A stretch of 64,000 nt of DNA from Phocoena phocoena. Its lineage: Eukaryota > Chordata > Mammalia > Artiodactyla > Phocoenidae. Of the stretch, positions 1 through 60,639 are shown in pieces (position 1 is the stretch's first letter; each line of letters starts with the position of its first letter). The position numbers and the translations under genes are program-made. The notes beneath the pieces were generated by a model that saw only the letters and a program-made list of their open reading frames with translations, did not search any database and had not been told where the DNA came from. The stretch spans positions 2,790,001 through 2,854,000 of the forward strand of contig NC_089222.1 in assembly GCF_963924675.1 (NCBI RefSeq). The letters run 5' to 3'.

Positions 1-3000
1 TAAAACCTTTACAGACAAGCAAAAGCTGAGAGAGTTCAGCACCACCAAACCAGCTTTACAACAAATGCTAAAGGAACTTCTCTAGGCAAGAAACACACGA
101 GAAGGAAAAGACCTACAATAACGAACCCAAAACAATTAAAATGGGAATAGGAACATACATATAGATAATTACCTTAAATGTAAATGGACTAAATGCTCCC
201 ACCAAAAGACACAGATTGGCTGAATGGATACAAAAACAAGACCCATATATTTGCTGTCTACAAGAGACCCACTTCAGATCTAGAGACACATACAGACTGA
301 AAGTGAGGGGATGGAAAAAGATATTCCATGCAAATGGAAACCAAAAGAAAGCTGGAGTAGCAATTCTCATATGAGACAAAATAGACTTTAAAATAAAGAC
401 TATTAGAAGAGACAAAGAAGGACACTACATGATCATCAAGGGATCGATCCAAGAAGAAGACATAACAATTGTAAATATCTATGCACCCAACATAGGAGCA
501 CCTCAATACATAAGGCCATACTAACTCAATACTCACAGCCATAAAAGGGGAAATCAACAGTAACACATTCATAGTAGGGGACTTTAACACCCCACTTTCA
601 CCAATGGACAGATCATCCATAATGAAAATAAATAAGGAAACACAAGCTTTAAATGATACATTAAACAAGATGGACTTAATATTTATAGAACATTCCATCC
701 AAAAACAACAGAATACACATTTTTCTCAAGTGCTCATGGAACATTCTCCAGGAGAGATCATATCTTGGGTCACAAATCAAGCCTTGGTAAATTTAAGAAA
801 ATTGAAATTGTATCAAGTATCTTTTCCGACCACAATGCTATGAGACTACGTATCACTTACAGGATAAGGTCTGTAAAAAATACAAACACATGGAGGCTAA
901 ACAATACACTACTTAATAACGAAGTGATCACTGAAGAAATCAAACAGGAAATTTAAAAAATACCCAGAAACAAATGACAGTGGAGACACGACACCCCAAA
1001 ACCTATGGGATGCAGCAAAAGCAGTTCTAAGAGGGAAGTTTATAGCAATACAATCCTACCTTAATAAACAGGAAACATCTCGAATAAACAACCTAACCTT
1101 GCACCTAAAGCAATTAGAGAAAGAAGAACAAAAAAACCCCAAAGTTAGCAGACGGAAAGAAATCATAAAAATCAGATCAGAAATAATAGAAAAAGAAATG
1201 AAGATAACAGTAGCAAAGATCAGTAAAACTAAAAGCTGGTTCTTTGAGAAGATAAAATTGATAAACCATTAGCCAGACTCATCAAGAAAAAAAGGGAGAA
1301 AACTCAAGTCAATAGAATTAGAAATGAAAAAGGAAAAGTAACAACTGACACTGCAGAAATGCAAAAGATCATGAGAGATTACTACAAGCAACTTTATGCC
1401 AATAAAATGGACAACCTGAAAGAAATGGACAAATTCTTAGAAAGGCACAACCTGCCAAGACTGAATCAGGAAGAAATAGAAAATATGAACAGACCAATCA
1501 CAAGCACTGAAATTGAAACTGTGATTAAAAATCTTCCAACAAACAAAAGCCCAGGACCAGATGGCTTCACAGGCAAATTCTATCAAACATTTAGAGAAGA
1601 GCTAACACCTATCCTTCTCAAACTCTTCCAAAATATAGCAGAGGGAGGAACACTCCCAAACTCATTCTATGAGGCCACCATCACCCTGATACCAAAACTA
1701 GACAAGGATGTCACAAAGAAAGAAAGCTACAGGCCAATATCACTGATGAACATAGATGCAAGAATCCTCAACAAAATACTAACAAACAGAATCCAACAGC
1801 ACATTAAAAGGATCATACACCACGATCACGTGGGGTTTATTCCAGGAATGCAGGGATTCTTCAATATACGCAAATCAATCAACGTGATTCACCATATTAA
1901 CATATTGAAGGAGAAAACCATAATGATCATCTCAATAGATACAGAGAAAGGTTTCGACAAAATTCAACACCCATTTATGATAAAAACCCTGCAGAAAGTA
2001 GGCATAGAGGGAACTTGCCTCAACATAATAAAGGCCGTATATGACAAACCCACAGCCAACATAATCCTCAATGGTACAAAACTGAAAGCATTTCCACTAA
2101 GATCAGGAACAAGACAAGGTTGCCCACTCTCACCACTCTTATTCAACATAGTTTTGGAAGTTTTTGCCACAGCAATCAGAGAAGAAAAGGAATCCAAATC
2201 GGAAAAGAAGAAGTAAAGCTGTCACTGTTTGCAGATGACATGATACTATACATAGAGAATCCTAAAGATGCTTCCAGAAAACTACTAGAGCTAATCAATG
2301 CATTTGGTTAAGTAGCAGGATACAAAATTAATGCACAGAAATCTCTGGCATTCCTATACACTAATGATGAAAAATCTGAAAGTGAAATCAAGAAAACACT
2401 CCCATTTACCATTGCAACAAAAAGAATAAAATATCTAGGAATAAACCTACTTAAGGAGACAAAAGACCTGTATGCAGAAAATTATAAGACCCTGATGAAA
2501 GAAATTAAAGATGATACAAATAGATGGAGAGATATGCCATGTTCTTGGATTGAAAGAATCAACATTGTCAAAGTGACTCTACTACCCAAAGCAATCTACA
2601 GATTCAATGCAATCCCTATCAAACTACCACTGGCATTTTTCACAGAGCTAGGACAAAAAATTTCACAATCTGTATGGAAACACAAAAGACCCCGAATAGC
2701 CAAAGCAATCTTGAGAACGAAAAATGGAGCTGGAGGAATCAGGCTCCCTGACTTCAGACTATACTACAAAGCTACAGTAATCAAGACAGTATGGTACTGG
2801 CACAAAAACAGAAAGATTGATCAATGGAAAAGTATAGAAAGCCCAGAGATAAACCCAGGCACGTATGGTCAGCTTATCTTTGATAAAGGAGTCAGGAATG
2901 TACAGTGGAGAAAGGACAGCCTCTTCAATAAGTGGTGCTGGGAAAACTGGACAGGTATGAGATTAGATCACTTCCTAACACCATACACAAAAATAAGCTC

Positions 3001-4291
3001 GAAATGGATTAAAGACCTAAATGTAAGGCCAGAAACTATCAAACTCTTAGAGGAAAACATAGGCAGAACACTCTGACATAAATCACAGCAAGATCTTTTT
3101 TGACCCACCTCCTAGAGAAATGGAAATAAAAACAAAAATAAATGGGACCTAATGAAACTTCAAAGCTTTTGCACAGCAAAGGAAACCATAATCAAGACCA
3201 AAAGACAGCCCTCAGAATGGGAGAAAATATTTGCAAATGAAGCAACTGACAAAGGATTAATCTCCAAAATTTATAAGCAGCTCATGCAGCTCAATAACAA
3301 AGAAACAAACAACCCAATCCAGAAATGGGCAGAAGATCTAAATAGACATTTCTCCGAAGAAGATATACAGACTGCCAACAAACACATGAAAGAATGCTCA
3401 ACATCATTAATCATTAGAGAAATGCAAATCAAAACTACAATGAGATATCATCTGACACTAGTCACAATGGCCATCATCAAAAAATCTAGAAACAATAAAT
3501 GCTGGAGAGGGTGTGGAGAAAAGGGAACACTCTTGCACTGCTGGTGGGAATGTGAATTGGTACAGCCACTATGGAGAACAGTATGGAGATTCCTTAAAAA
3601 ACTACAAATAGAACTACCATATGACCCAGCAATCCCACTACTGGGCATATACCCTGAGAAAGCCATAATGCAGAGAGTCATGTACCAAAATGTTCATTGC
3701 AGCTCTATTTACAATAGCCCAGAGATGGAAACAACCTAAGTGTCCATCGTTGGATGAATGGATAAAGAAGGTGTGGCACGTATATATAATGGAATATTAC
3801 TCAGTCATAAAAGGAAACGAAATTGAGCTATTTGTAATGTCGTGGATGGACCTAGAGTCTGTCATACGGAGTGAAGTCAGAATGAGAAAGACAAATACCA
3901 TATGCTAACACGTATCTATGGAATTTAAGGGAAAAAAATGTCATGAAGAACCTAGGGGTAAGACGGGAATAAAGCCAAAGACCTACTAGAGAATGGACTT
4001 GAGGATATGGGGAGGGGGAAGGGTAAGCTGTGAGAAAGCGAGAGAGTGGCATGAACATATATACACTACCAAACGTAAACAGTGGGAAGCAGCCGCATAA
4101 CACAGGGAGATCAGCTTGGTGCTTTGTGACCACCTAGAGGGGTGGGATAGGGAGAGTGGGAGGGAGGGAGACGCAAGAGAGAAGAGGTATGGGAACATAT
4201 GTATATGTATAACTGATTCACTTTGTTATAAAGCAGAAACTGTCACACCATTGTAAAGCAATTATACTCCAATAAAGATGTAAAAGAAAAA
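1..4291 (+). mobile_element. L1 retrotransposon, sense, 5' end outside the window, ORF2 decayed
   Basis: The window opens in the last codons of L1 ORF1 and then enters ORF2 at an ATG at 141. The endonuclease, reverse transcriptase and C-terminal Cys-rich regions follow in the correct order. The frame is broken: an in-frame TAG at 162-164, another stop near 373, and frame changes near 2120-2216, 2311-2495 and 3076-3152. The longest open stretches are 1359-2216 (reverse transcriptase fingers and palm) and 3152-3739 (C-terminal domain). The reverse transcriptase FADD motif remains at about 2230. The 3' UTR ends with AATAAAG and an A-rich tail near 4291. It sits in intron 1 of NGLY1 and cannot be active. 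Confidence 0.93.
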
Positions 4292-4919
4292 CAATATTTG
4301 ATTTCCCACTAATTTCCTTTGCAAACTGCACACAGTTACTGGTTATGAACTGCATTGGGTGTATTTGGGAAGGGCCAAGAATGGAAAGTGGTTTCTTCCT
4401 TCAAAGAAAATAAATACGTCTGGGAGAAAGACACAGGTGTGGAAAATAGCCACAGCATAAAATCTAGAGAACAATTAATTCCAAGACAGTGTTTAAGCAC
4501 TTACGTGTTTATGTGAGGAGATAGCTGGATGACCTAGTGTGGAACAGTTCTGAGAACAAAGGTTTGGTAAGAGAACGTATATTTGACATGATAGGCAACA
4601 GAAAGTAATTGTAGTTTCTAAACTCAAAAAAGAAGCATAATGAGAGATTCACGTAGAATAATGATGCGAGAAGACACAAGGCATGGGTTTCACTTCTGAA
4701 GCTACTGCAGAGCATAAGCGTAACTGTGGATGTAACAGAGAGAAGAATTGTAGTCAGGGACTGGCAGTCCTTGATGACTGAGTGCCAGGGGTAGAGCTGC
4801 TAACGGGAGGAGACAAAATACTGTACCTGAAATAACTTGAGATTTCTCATCTGGGTTACTACTGACACCTGGAGAAACTGAGCAAGGTTGTCAACTGAGG
4901 ATGGCTGAGTTTGTTGGCA

Positions 4920-5075
4920 GCTTGTATGGTGGAGAGTATTTGTAATCGAACCAGTGGGTTTAAGTCCCAGTCAACCATTTCCTAAGAATGTATGTAAACT
5001 GGGCTTCAGTTTCCTCATTTTTAAAAGGAACAAACAATACCTACATTATAAGATTGTTGCAAAAGATAGAAAGAA
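4920..5075 (+). mobile_element. MIR SINE fragment
   Basis: The segment contains MIR core-like sequence, including a tract close to CTTCAGTTTCCTCATTT followed by an AATACCTAC-like segment. It is diverged, as expected for this old mammalian family. Confidence 0.6.
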
Positions 5076-6208
5076 ATAGAGAACATGGCACGTGTTGTTT
5101 GTTAGTCTCATTCAGTTTTCATGTTAAGCTAGTTTACGTGCACATGTTTCCCTTGTTGTCAGCTGCAGAGAATGGTGGAGTTAGAGCCAGAGATGCTTCC
5201 CAGATGTTCTAAAGGCAGAGAGATGTTTCTGAAAATTTTACATGTAAGTCGCACTAACAGATTTTCAGAAGGACTAGAAATAGTTTTTCAGATGGCCTAC
5301 AAACCAACTTTTGTCATCAGTAATAAAAAAGCAAGATTATAGGATGCACTCATATACTAAATTTCCATTTGTGAGAACTCTTCCTGGGATTATGCGTTCT
5401 AAAGAGGAAGAGAGCTAGTGAATGCTCAGATATATTTAATTCCTAGCATTTCTGAAATAGAAACATTTAAGCTTTCCTTTTCTGAGAAAAGGAATGCTGT
5501 GACTCAGTGGGAGGCTTGTTATTAACATGTTGTAAAATCTTAGAAATATGGTAGATTATGACTTTTGAGGTGCAAAGCGGGTATTTTTCCTACTATTCAG
5601 TTGTAAATACACAGGCTAATTTTCTGTAAATGAAACAGTTTGTCTATCTGTGGGTAAGACAGCTAGGAAGGCACCAAAGTGTGTTCAAAGTGATGGTTGA
5701 GTGAGGTTTAGGAAGTTTTGCTGCCCTTTCAAACCTCATTCATTCAACATCATCATCCAACAACCAGAAAAAGAAATCTCAAGCTAAGGTGCAAGATAAT
5801 TGCTAACAAGCAAGATAAATAATAAAGTCGTAGAAATAGTTAATTGTCACCAGAGATAGGGAAAAAAAAATCGAAGAGTTATAGCAAAAAATATTGAGAA
5901 AAGTCTGCACAGAAAATTAAATTAGTGGAAGAAGAAGATCAAAACTAAAGGTCCGTAGGGGTACTTCAGACGCCGCAGGATACTGAGCGTAGTAATGGGC
6001 TTGAGGAGAGTGGCCACTCCAGGCTGATGCTGTGAAGTGAGAGGTTCAGGAGTGTTTGTATGGCACTTCTCCAAGGGCAGGAAATGGGAGCTGATGGATC
6101 CGAGGTCTGATGGCCCTGGGGCCAACTTCTGTAAGCCTTTGAGGGCTTCAGGGGCTGACTTTCACATCAGTCTGTGCTCAAGACTACGGTTGGTCTGCTC
6201 AACACATT

Positions 6209-6557
6209 CATTCATTCATTCATTCATTCATTTATGGCTGTGTTGGGTCTTTGTTGCTGCGCGTGGGCTTGCTCAAAGCTGCGGCGGGCGGGGGCTGCTC
6301 TTCATTGTGGTGCGCGGGCTTCTCATTGCGGTGTCTTCTCTTGTTGCAGAGCACGGGCTCTAGGCACGCGGGCTTCAAGTAGTTGTGACACATGGACTCA
6401 GTAGTTGTGGCTCGTGGGCTGTGGAGCGCAGGCTCAGTAGTTGTGGCACACGGGCTTAGTTGCTCTGTGGCGTGTGCGATCTTCCCGGACCAGGGCTCGA
6501 ACCCGTGTCCCCTGCATTGGCAGGGGGATTCTTAACCACTGCACCACCAGGGAAGTC
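6209..6557 (-). mobile_element. CHR-type tRNA-derived SINE, full length, with 14-bp target duplication
   Basis: The reverse strand starts GGACTTCCCTGGTGGTGCAG, the tRNA-Glu-derived head with a B-box-like GGTTCGAGCCC, and ends in a (AATG)n tail that reads CATT on the + strand. Flanks CTGCTCAACACATT (6195-6208) and CTGCTCAGCACATT (6558-6571) are a target-site duplication with one mismatch. Confidence 0.9.
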
Positions 6558-7133
6558 CTGCTCAGCACATTTAAAAAGAGGAAGCTAGGATTTGGGAACC
6601 TGGATGTTATTGCCATTTTTCAAATTTTTATTTGCAATATATGTTGAGTGAGAAAAATACATAAATGATATGTGAGGTCCACAGATGTTGTACAAAGATA
6701 GAACATTGTTCGTTAGAAACTAAGGAAAATCTAAGCTATACAAAGCCTGTAGCAGAGAAACAGCTTCGACCCTTTGAAACATGTCTCAAAATGATAAGCT
6801 ATATCAGAACAACTCATGTAAGTTTTATAAGAATTTTTTAGTGTGAAAAAGGGAAGAAAAATTAGAAAATTAAGCCCAGTGAAAGACTTTGATTATGTAG
6901 AAATCTGGAAACTCTGGGGAAAAAATAGACTAAGATAGCTCAAGCAGTTCTGCACCAGTGGGATATACCATCCTGGTGGTACTGATGTGTTTATCATCCT
7001 GTGGAATGTGTTGAGTGTCGTGAAAAGATGCCTCATTTACCTGTAACTAGCATTGGTAAAGGTAGGATTGTTCACTGTTTAATGTTTAAGTGGTAAGAAA
7101 GAGCGGCATGCTTATGATGTAGTGTGGTATAGA

Positions 7134-7221
7134 AGCCAGGGATGTAAACATTTCACTGTGCCCAGGGCAGCCCTCACAGCAAAGGCCAAAGGTCAGTATT
7201 GCCAAGGTTTAGAAACCCTGA
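7134..7221 (+). mobile_element. MER5-like hAT transposon fragment
   Basis: The order of words GCCAGGGATG, CCCAGGGCAGCCC and GGTTTAGAAACCCTGAT matches the 3' half of a MER5-type non-autonomous hAT element. It is short and diverged. Confidence 0.5.
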
Positions 7222-8646
7222 TCTGATACACAGAATAAAAGAGTAAGGCATCTGTATCTCTTTGTGTTTCTCAGTTATCTGTGATTTTCAAATGACCTGC
7301 AGTGAAGAACAGTATTTTTAATTTCCAATCCTTTGTGGACCTAACTTTTGTAAAATGCAATGAAAATTTCATGGCAGTGTCAAATTGCTGTAATAATTAC
7401 TGAATACTTTCAATTTCTGTACTCCTCATGGATGAAAAGCAAAGTGTTTACAGATCAGCGCCAATCTGGACATTTTAAGTAACACTACTTTGGAGCTTTT
7501 GTCTCTGAATATTCTGTAATAAACTGGTGTAATTTTTGAAATTAAAAGAGGTTTAAAAAGTTTTGTGTAGTATTTATGACAGTTTGGCAACAGGAACTGC
7601 TTGATGGAAAACAAATGTGAAATTTGTTGAAACTTCCACAGTTAACAATCCCTGTTTTGGTTTTTATATCACCATATCTAGAGAACATGTGTAAGTTTAG
7701 GACAAAGGTGTTTGGTCATTTGCCAGCACTCGGCCACCCCATAATCCCAGACCCCAGGCTGATAGCCTCAGCACTGCTTCTGTGGACCCCTGAGACAGCC
7801 TCAGTCTTTCTTAATGCCATACTGATGGAAGCCACTACCATTTTAAGGGCGTCAGTATCAGATATGAAACCTACTTATCCTGAATTAAGTTCAGAAGGCC
7901 TTTTGAGTATAATACCTTGATTGTCTTTAACCTTTTATTTTCTGATTTTTCTTTTTACAGCCTTTCTGATTTATCAACGTTATTACAAATCTCAAATCAA
8001 AGATTTTTCATGTGCTGGTCTCATCTCATGTGTACTATTCAAAATCTTAGTCATGGTAAAAGAAATTCATATCTTCATTGTATTTTATTACCATAGTTGC
8101 TGTGACAAAGATATATCTTTAGCTGAAACAGAAATTATAGTAAAAGCAACCATTGGTCTAGGGAAGAAAGAAAAATCAAGCGACTGTAAAGGTTCATGTT
8201 TGTCAGAAGTAGTCTTTGAGGAGCTGTGATTCATTTGTCTATAGCTTCTTAGTTTCTTTTATTCATTCGTTTCACAAATATTTATTAACCACCATCTACG
8301 TGTCCATCAGGCGCTATTCTCGATGACTGAGATCCATCAGAAGAAAACAGGCAAAACCTTCTGCCCCTGCCTGGAGCTTGCGTGGAATTTTTTCTTAGCA
8401 ACCTAAACACTCATAAAGGTCTCTAGTTTTAACAGCACAGAAATAGAATGTCGCATGGGTTTCCCTTATGTCAGCTGTGAAGTTAAACAATAATGTTGCA
8501 GGAAGTGTGTACGAGGTAAAAATCACAAAATCAGTCTTTCTAGACTGTGCATCCTCTTTCTTTAAAGCTGGGATCTCTACTACCTCGTAGGCGTATAGCC
8601 AGTATAAAATGTGAAAAAGAATGCAAAAACATGGTGAAAAATGTAA

Positions 8647-56494
<47,848 letters not shown>

Positions 56495-57030
56495 GAACCT
56501 GAACATTATAGAAAAGCTGGCAATAATCAAGGACATAGCATGTTCTAAAGTAGTCTGTTGGTTCCGTGCATGCTTAGATGGCAGTGTTCTACCCCCTGCT
56601 AGCATATTTCCTTGTTGGCTATCCATCGTGTTAACCCTCATGAAAATGTATCTTTTTACTGTGGACCCTAATGAAACCTTGAATTAAAAGCTTCCTTCCA
56701 TATGTGATTCTGATTTGGAGTGAAGTCTTACTGCGCCACTATGAGATTTTAACCTAAAAATTGTAAGTATGGTTTTAAAAGTAAAATGAAGGTATTCGTG
56801 ATTAAATGCTATTCGTGATTATGATGACATCTTAAGCTAATAATAGTAACTTGACAGTTTCTGATCATTCTGGCATTAATTTCTCCATAAGTAATTGAAA
56901 TGGATTTCCTAAGATTTTTAAATTTTTAATAAACGTGAAAGTGTAGTATTTCATAAGTTATAGAGCATGAAAATTTTTATGACTGTAAATACGTACGCAT
57001 TTAAGAAATAAAATGAATTATTTTGCGTTA
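56495..57030 (+). other. NGLY1: NGLY1 3' UTR (probable extent)
   Basis: AT-rich, non-repetitive sequence follows the stop codon. Its 3' limit is set only by candidate poly(A) signals, so the end given is an estimate. I see no repeat insertion in this stretch. Confidence 0.6.
56683..57012 (+). promoter_or_regulatory. NGLY1: Candidate polyadenylation signals of NGLY1
   Basis: ATTAAA stands at 56683-56688, about 190 bases after the stop and followed by a GT-rich stretch. Canonical AATAAA is at 56928-56933 and at 57007-57012; further copies are at 57057-57062 and 57229-57234. Which is used cannot be told from sequence alone. The 57007 copy would give a 3' UTR of a little over 500 bases. Confidence 0.5.
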
Positions 57031-58456
57031 TATCTTTTTAGTGATTACTTTGGCTAAATAAAAATCATAAGTATGCTAAACATTGAAAACCCCTTGAATA
57101 GACAAGAATTATGAAAACAGTTAACACTGCATAAATTCAAAGATACATTATAAATCCATAATATGTGGACACTTCTGAAAATGCTTTACTTTTGAGTTTA
57201 CTTTTGAGTATTTTTATCTACCTCATTGAATAAAATGTTTATTCTTGACTTTGAAACTATGTAACTGGGATTATTCAGTGTGTATACACTGTATCAAGAG
57301 TGTGTGTGTGTGTGTGTATGTGTGTGTTCCATGTAACCTCTCCAGTTAAACTTAGTGAACATTTATGAAGTGTTTGTGTGCACCGCAAGGGATGTGGTGA
57401 CGAAGACGACCAGGCCCCACTCCCTAAATGCTTTTTGTCACGTTCTGCAGAGCGAGTTCTCAGCTCTCCCGGCCAGAAAAGTACGTTCTCAGACATTCTC
57501 ACCCTGTGCAACTCACTAGCATGTTTACATGCGTTGTGAAATATGTACTGGAATTCTAAAACAAAGGTCTTATGTTTTCTTTTTAATTGTAGTCCAACTC
57601 TGCTGAGGATCACCTTCTTGCTAAAAAGTTAACACTTAAAGGTAGCTTGTGCGTCTAAATTTATTGATACGTCTCGAATATTAGAAAATTTTCTGGAATT
57701 CTGAAACTGTTAAGTTAATCAGAGCATCGTAGAGTGGCCAAATACGTGAAATTGGACAGCCTTGTCTCCTACCTGTCTCGAAGTGTCTGGTTTTGTCACG
57801 GTAAGTATTTGGATGATAAGTGGAACAATACTCTTTGTGAGAAAAACTGGAGCTTGACAAGCAGTCTTGTTAAAGAGGGCAATAGAGATAAACTGAATGT
57901 ACTTTATCTATGAAAAGGAAACATTCTAATTTTTACTGTGGCTTTAAGCAGAAAGTTCAAATGTCCTGTATTTTTACAGAGTTGAACTACTGAAGAGAAA
58001 AGCAGTTGCACACTTTTCTTAAGTGTGTTCCTTGAGAGTTTCAACCTCAGGGTACCTGACACACGTTAATAGATATTTTATGATACAGACAAGTTTGGCA
58101 ATAGTACAGAAGGTATGAGACAAAGCAATTCTCAGTAATGTGTACGGCATAGCGAGTAAACCAGCAAGGCAAAAGTAACTGAGGCAGAGACGGGCTGTGA
58201 TAGTACAAACCCCGTGAATAAACTGGCAGTCATATTAGCTGCCCTTTATAAAGCAGTCATCGGAGATCTTTTTTTATTTTCTTTCCAGCTGAAAAATTGT
58301 AATTAATTTGCAGGGTTTTTCATTTATCTCGATCAAAACAAATTTCGGAATCCAAATATATGATACCAAAACGAGACCATTTATATTTTGTAAAAATTAA
58401 TAATAAGCCTCTCTTAAAACCTTTACAAGATACAAATCTAAAATACAAATGCTTAG
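57031..58456. other. Intergenic DNA after NGLY1
   Basis: AT-rich sequence with a TG run at 57301-57327 and no recognised gene. In human the next gene in this direction is TOP2B; nothing resembling it is seen here. Confidence 0.7.
57301..57327. repeat. (TG)n microsatellite
   Basis: TG repeat with one interruption (GTATG). Confidence 0.9.
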
Positions 58457-58610
58457 GGCAGTGGTTTCAAAAGTGTTCTTTATCTGTGAACCAGTGGCAT
58501 CAGTATCACCTAGAGACTGCTAGAAATTTAAATTCTCAGTCCCCACCTCAGACTTACTGGATCAGAAACAACCCTCCAAGTGATCCTGGGATCTTATTGT
58601 AAGAGCCCTC
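58457..58610 (+). mobile_element. MER5A-like hAT element
   Basis: GGCAGTGGTTTCAAAAGTG, then GGCATCAGTATCACCTAGAG and CCTCAGACTTACTGGATCAG, in MER5A order. It is diverged. Confidence 0.65.
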
Positions 58611-58932
58611 AGTCTGTGGTGACCCCGGGGTGAGCGCACAGCGCTCAGGGGACACCTGCACCAGGCTGCAGAACCACCAGCTGGTCGGTGAGCCCCTGCT
58701 GTCATTGCGCACCATCTAACAGGCTTTATACCTCGGCGTCCTGAGCAGCTTTACAGACCGTCTGCTTTCTGTTGCAGTGTTGTTTTTTTAAAGTAGGTCC
58801 TTTGCTGGAAATCACATTCTCAAGATGAGCAAGAAGTTACATCTGATGTTTTGATCACTTTAGAAGGAAAAGAAGTGCCTCAGATTAAGGGAGGGCTAGA
58901 GAACACGGTGTCATGAATTTGGGGGTAGGGGG

Positions 58933-59080
58933 GGTTGTTAGAGATCATTTAATCCAGACTCCTCACTTTTCCCTGAGGAAGCTCAAGCCCAGAGAAGGGC
59001 CTGTCTAAACAATGCAGTGGATTAGTAACACAGGCAAGATTGACTTGTACACTCAGTGTTCCCTTCTACCGAGTTGCAGG
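58933..59080 (+). mobile_element. MIR-like SINE fragment
   Basis: GATCATTTAATCCAGACTCC, then GAGGAAGCTCAAGCCCAGAG: words of the MIR/MIR3 core in order. It is diverged. Confidence 0.5.
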
Positions 59081-59363
59081 GTTGTAACACAGGGTTGTAA
59101 TCCTATAGAATTCGAGTCCTGTGTGGGGGGTGCTGTTGTGTTACACGTTTCATGAATACAGATACTTTGGTAGGAATGTTCAAGTTGAGGAGATACTAAA
59201 ACTGATGTTAGAGCCAGTTATTTTTCTAACTATAGTTAAGCTTTCCTGGAGAGTAAATGTATTATAATTTGATAATAGATAACTACAGATATATATGCTT
59301 TGGTATTTTTTTCCCTACAACACAATAAATTGTGTTTTGATTTTATAGTTCAGGCAAATACAC

Positions 59364-59757
59364 GTTTTAAAATTTATTGAAGTATAGTTGAGTTGTGATG
59401 TTGTGTTAATTACTGCTGTACAACAGGGACTCAGTTTTATATATTTATATGTGTGTGTGTGTGTGTGTATATATGCACACACACACACCTTCTTTTTCAT
59501 ATTCTTTTCCATTATGGTTTGTCACAGGTTATTGAATATAGTTCCCTGTGCTGTACAGTACGACCTTGTTGTTTATCCATACTATATAGAATAGTTTGCA
59601 TCTGCTAAACCCAAACTCCCAATCCATCCCTCTCCCACCCCGCCTCCCCCTTGGCAACCACCAGTCTGTTCTCTATGTCTGTGAGTCTGTATTTGTTTCA
59701 TAGATAGGTTCATTTGTGTCATATTTTAGATTCCACATATAAGTGGTATCATATGGT
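59364..59757 (-). mobile_element. 5'-truncated L1, reverse (first insertion at this site)
   Basis: It begins with the reversed L1 terminus AAATTTATTGAAGTATAGTT and ends at TAAGTGGTATCATATGG. GCAAATACAC at 59354-59363 and again at 60041-60050 is its target duplication, now interrupted by the second L1. A TG/CA palindrome at about 59451-59489 lies inside. Confidence 0.85.
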
Positions 59758-59768
59758 AAAGCAAATAC

Positions 59769-60038
59769 CCTTTTTTTTTTTAACATCTTTATTGGAGTAT
59801 AATTGCGTTACAATGGTGTGTTAGTTTCTGCTGTATAACAAAGTGAATCAGCTATACGTATACATATATCCCCATATCTCCTCCCTCTTGCGTCTCCCTC
59901 CCTCCCACCCTCCCTGTCCCACCCCTCTAGGTGGTCACAAAGCACCGAGCTGATCTCCCTGTGCTATGCGGCTGCTTCCCACTAGCTATCTATTTTACAT
60001 TTGGGAGTGTATATATGGTCTGTCATACAGAGTGAAGT
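59769..60038 (-). mobile_element. 5'-truncated L1, reverse, with inverted 5' end
   Basis: A T run leads into the reversed L1 end (AACATCTTTATTGGAGTATA), which runs to about 60017. The last part, about 60018-60040 (TCTGTCATACAGAGTGAAGT), is L1 in the opposite (sense) direction. It matches positions near 3857-3880 of the L1 at the window start, while the reversed part stops at a point equivalent to about 4056, so about 175 bases are missing between them. This is the twin-priming pattern. AAGCAAATAC at 59759-59768 and 60039-60048 is the target duplication. Confidence 0.85.
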
Positions 60039-60234
60039 AAGCAAATACACTCTTAGAAGCTGCGATCAAGGTGGTATTCCTTCCTAAAGTACTCATGGGA
60101 AGAATAAGGGTAAACCATACGTGATTGTGGTTTTATTGGTTTTATTCCCCTTAGGATGTATTCAGGTACATCCTTTATATTGACCAAACCAGTGCTTTAT
60201 TTCTGATCAGAGATTTAGAATGGACCTACACTGA

Positions 60235-60415
60235 TAGTAGCCACCTTTTGAGTGTCTACTAGGTACCAGTGCCTTTGGTGTCTCATTGGATCGTAGTGGC
60301 ACTGTACAGTAGGTAGTATATCTTGTCCCCATTTTATAGCTGATGAAACAAAGAGGCTGAGAGTCAGGTACCTTAATACCGGACTAACAGCCGTTTCCCA
60401 TTCATTACACCCCGA
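60235..60415 (-). mobile_element. MIR SINE, reverse
   Basis: Reversed MIR order with CTACTAGGTACCAGTGCC, then TCCCCATTTTATAGCTGATG and AACAAAGAGGCTGAGAGTC. Confidence 0.7.
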
Positions 60416-60639
60416 CAAGTAAAAGCAGACTCAGAAGTTGAGACCTTGCTCTTATTTCCTTAATTTTCTAAAGACTTGATCTGAGATCAACAAAATTGTA
60501 ACAACAACTAGAAATCCATAAGTGAGCCATAAAGGGTCTCCGAAGAGCTCAAATAAAGTCTAGCCACAAAAGCCCAAATTCTTTACTGTGAGAGGGCACT
60601 TTGGTTTGTCACTCAAAGTCTGTTATTTTCCCGTTTTAA

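Noticed and set aside
1359..3739. Long open frames resembling a reverse transcriptase gene
   Set aside because: They are the decayed ORF2 of an L1 with nonsense and frameshift breaks, not a separate host gene.
7624..8229. Two adjacent open frames on the + strand, separated by one stop
   Set aside because: The region is AT-rich intron 1. The frames show no family resemblance, and no splice or start context supports a gene.
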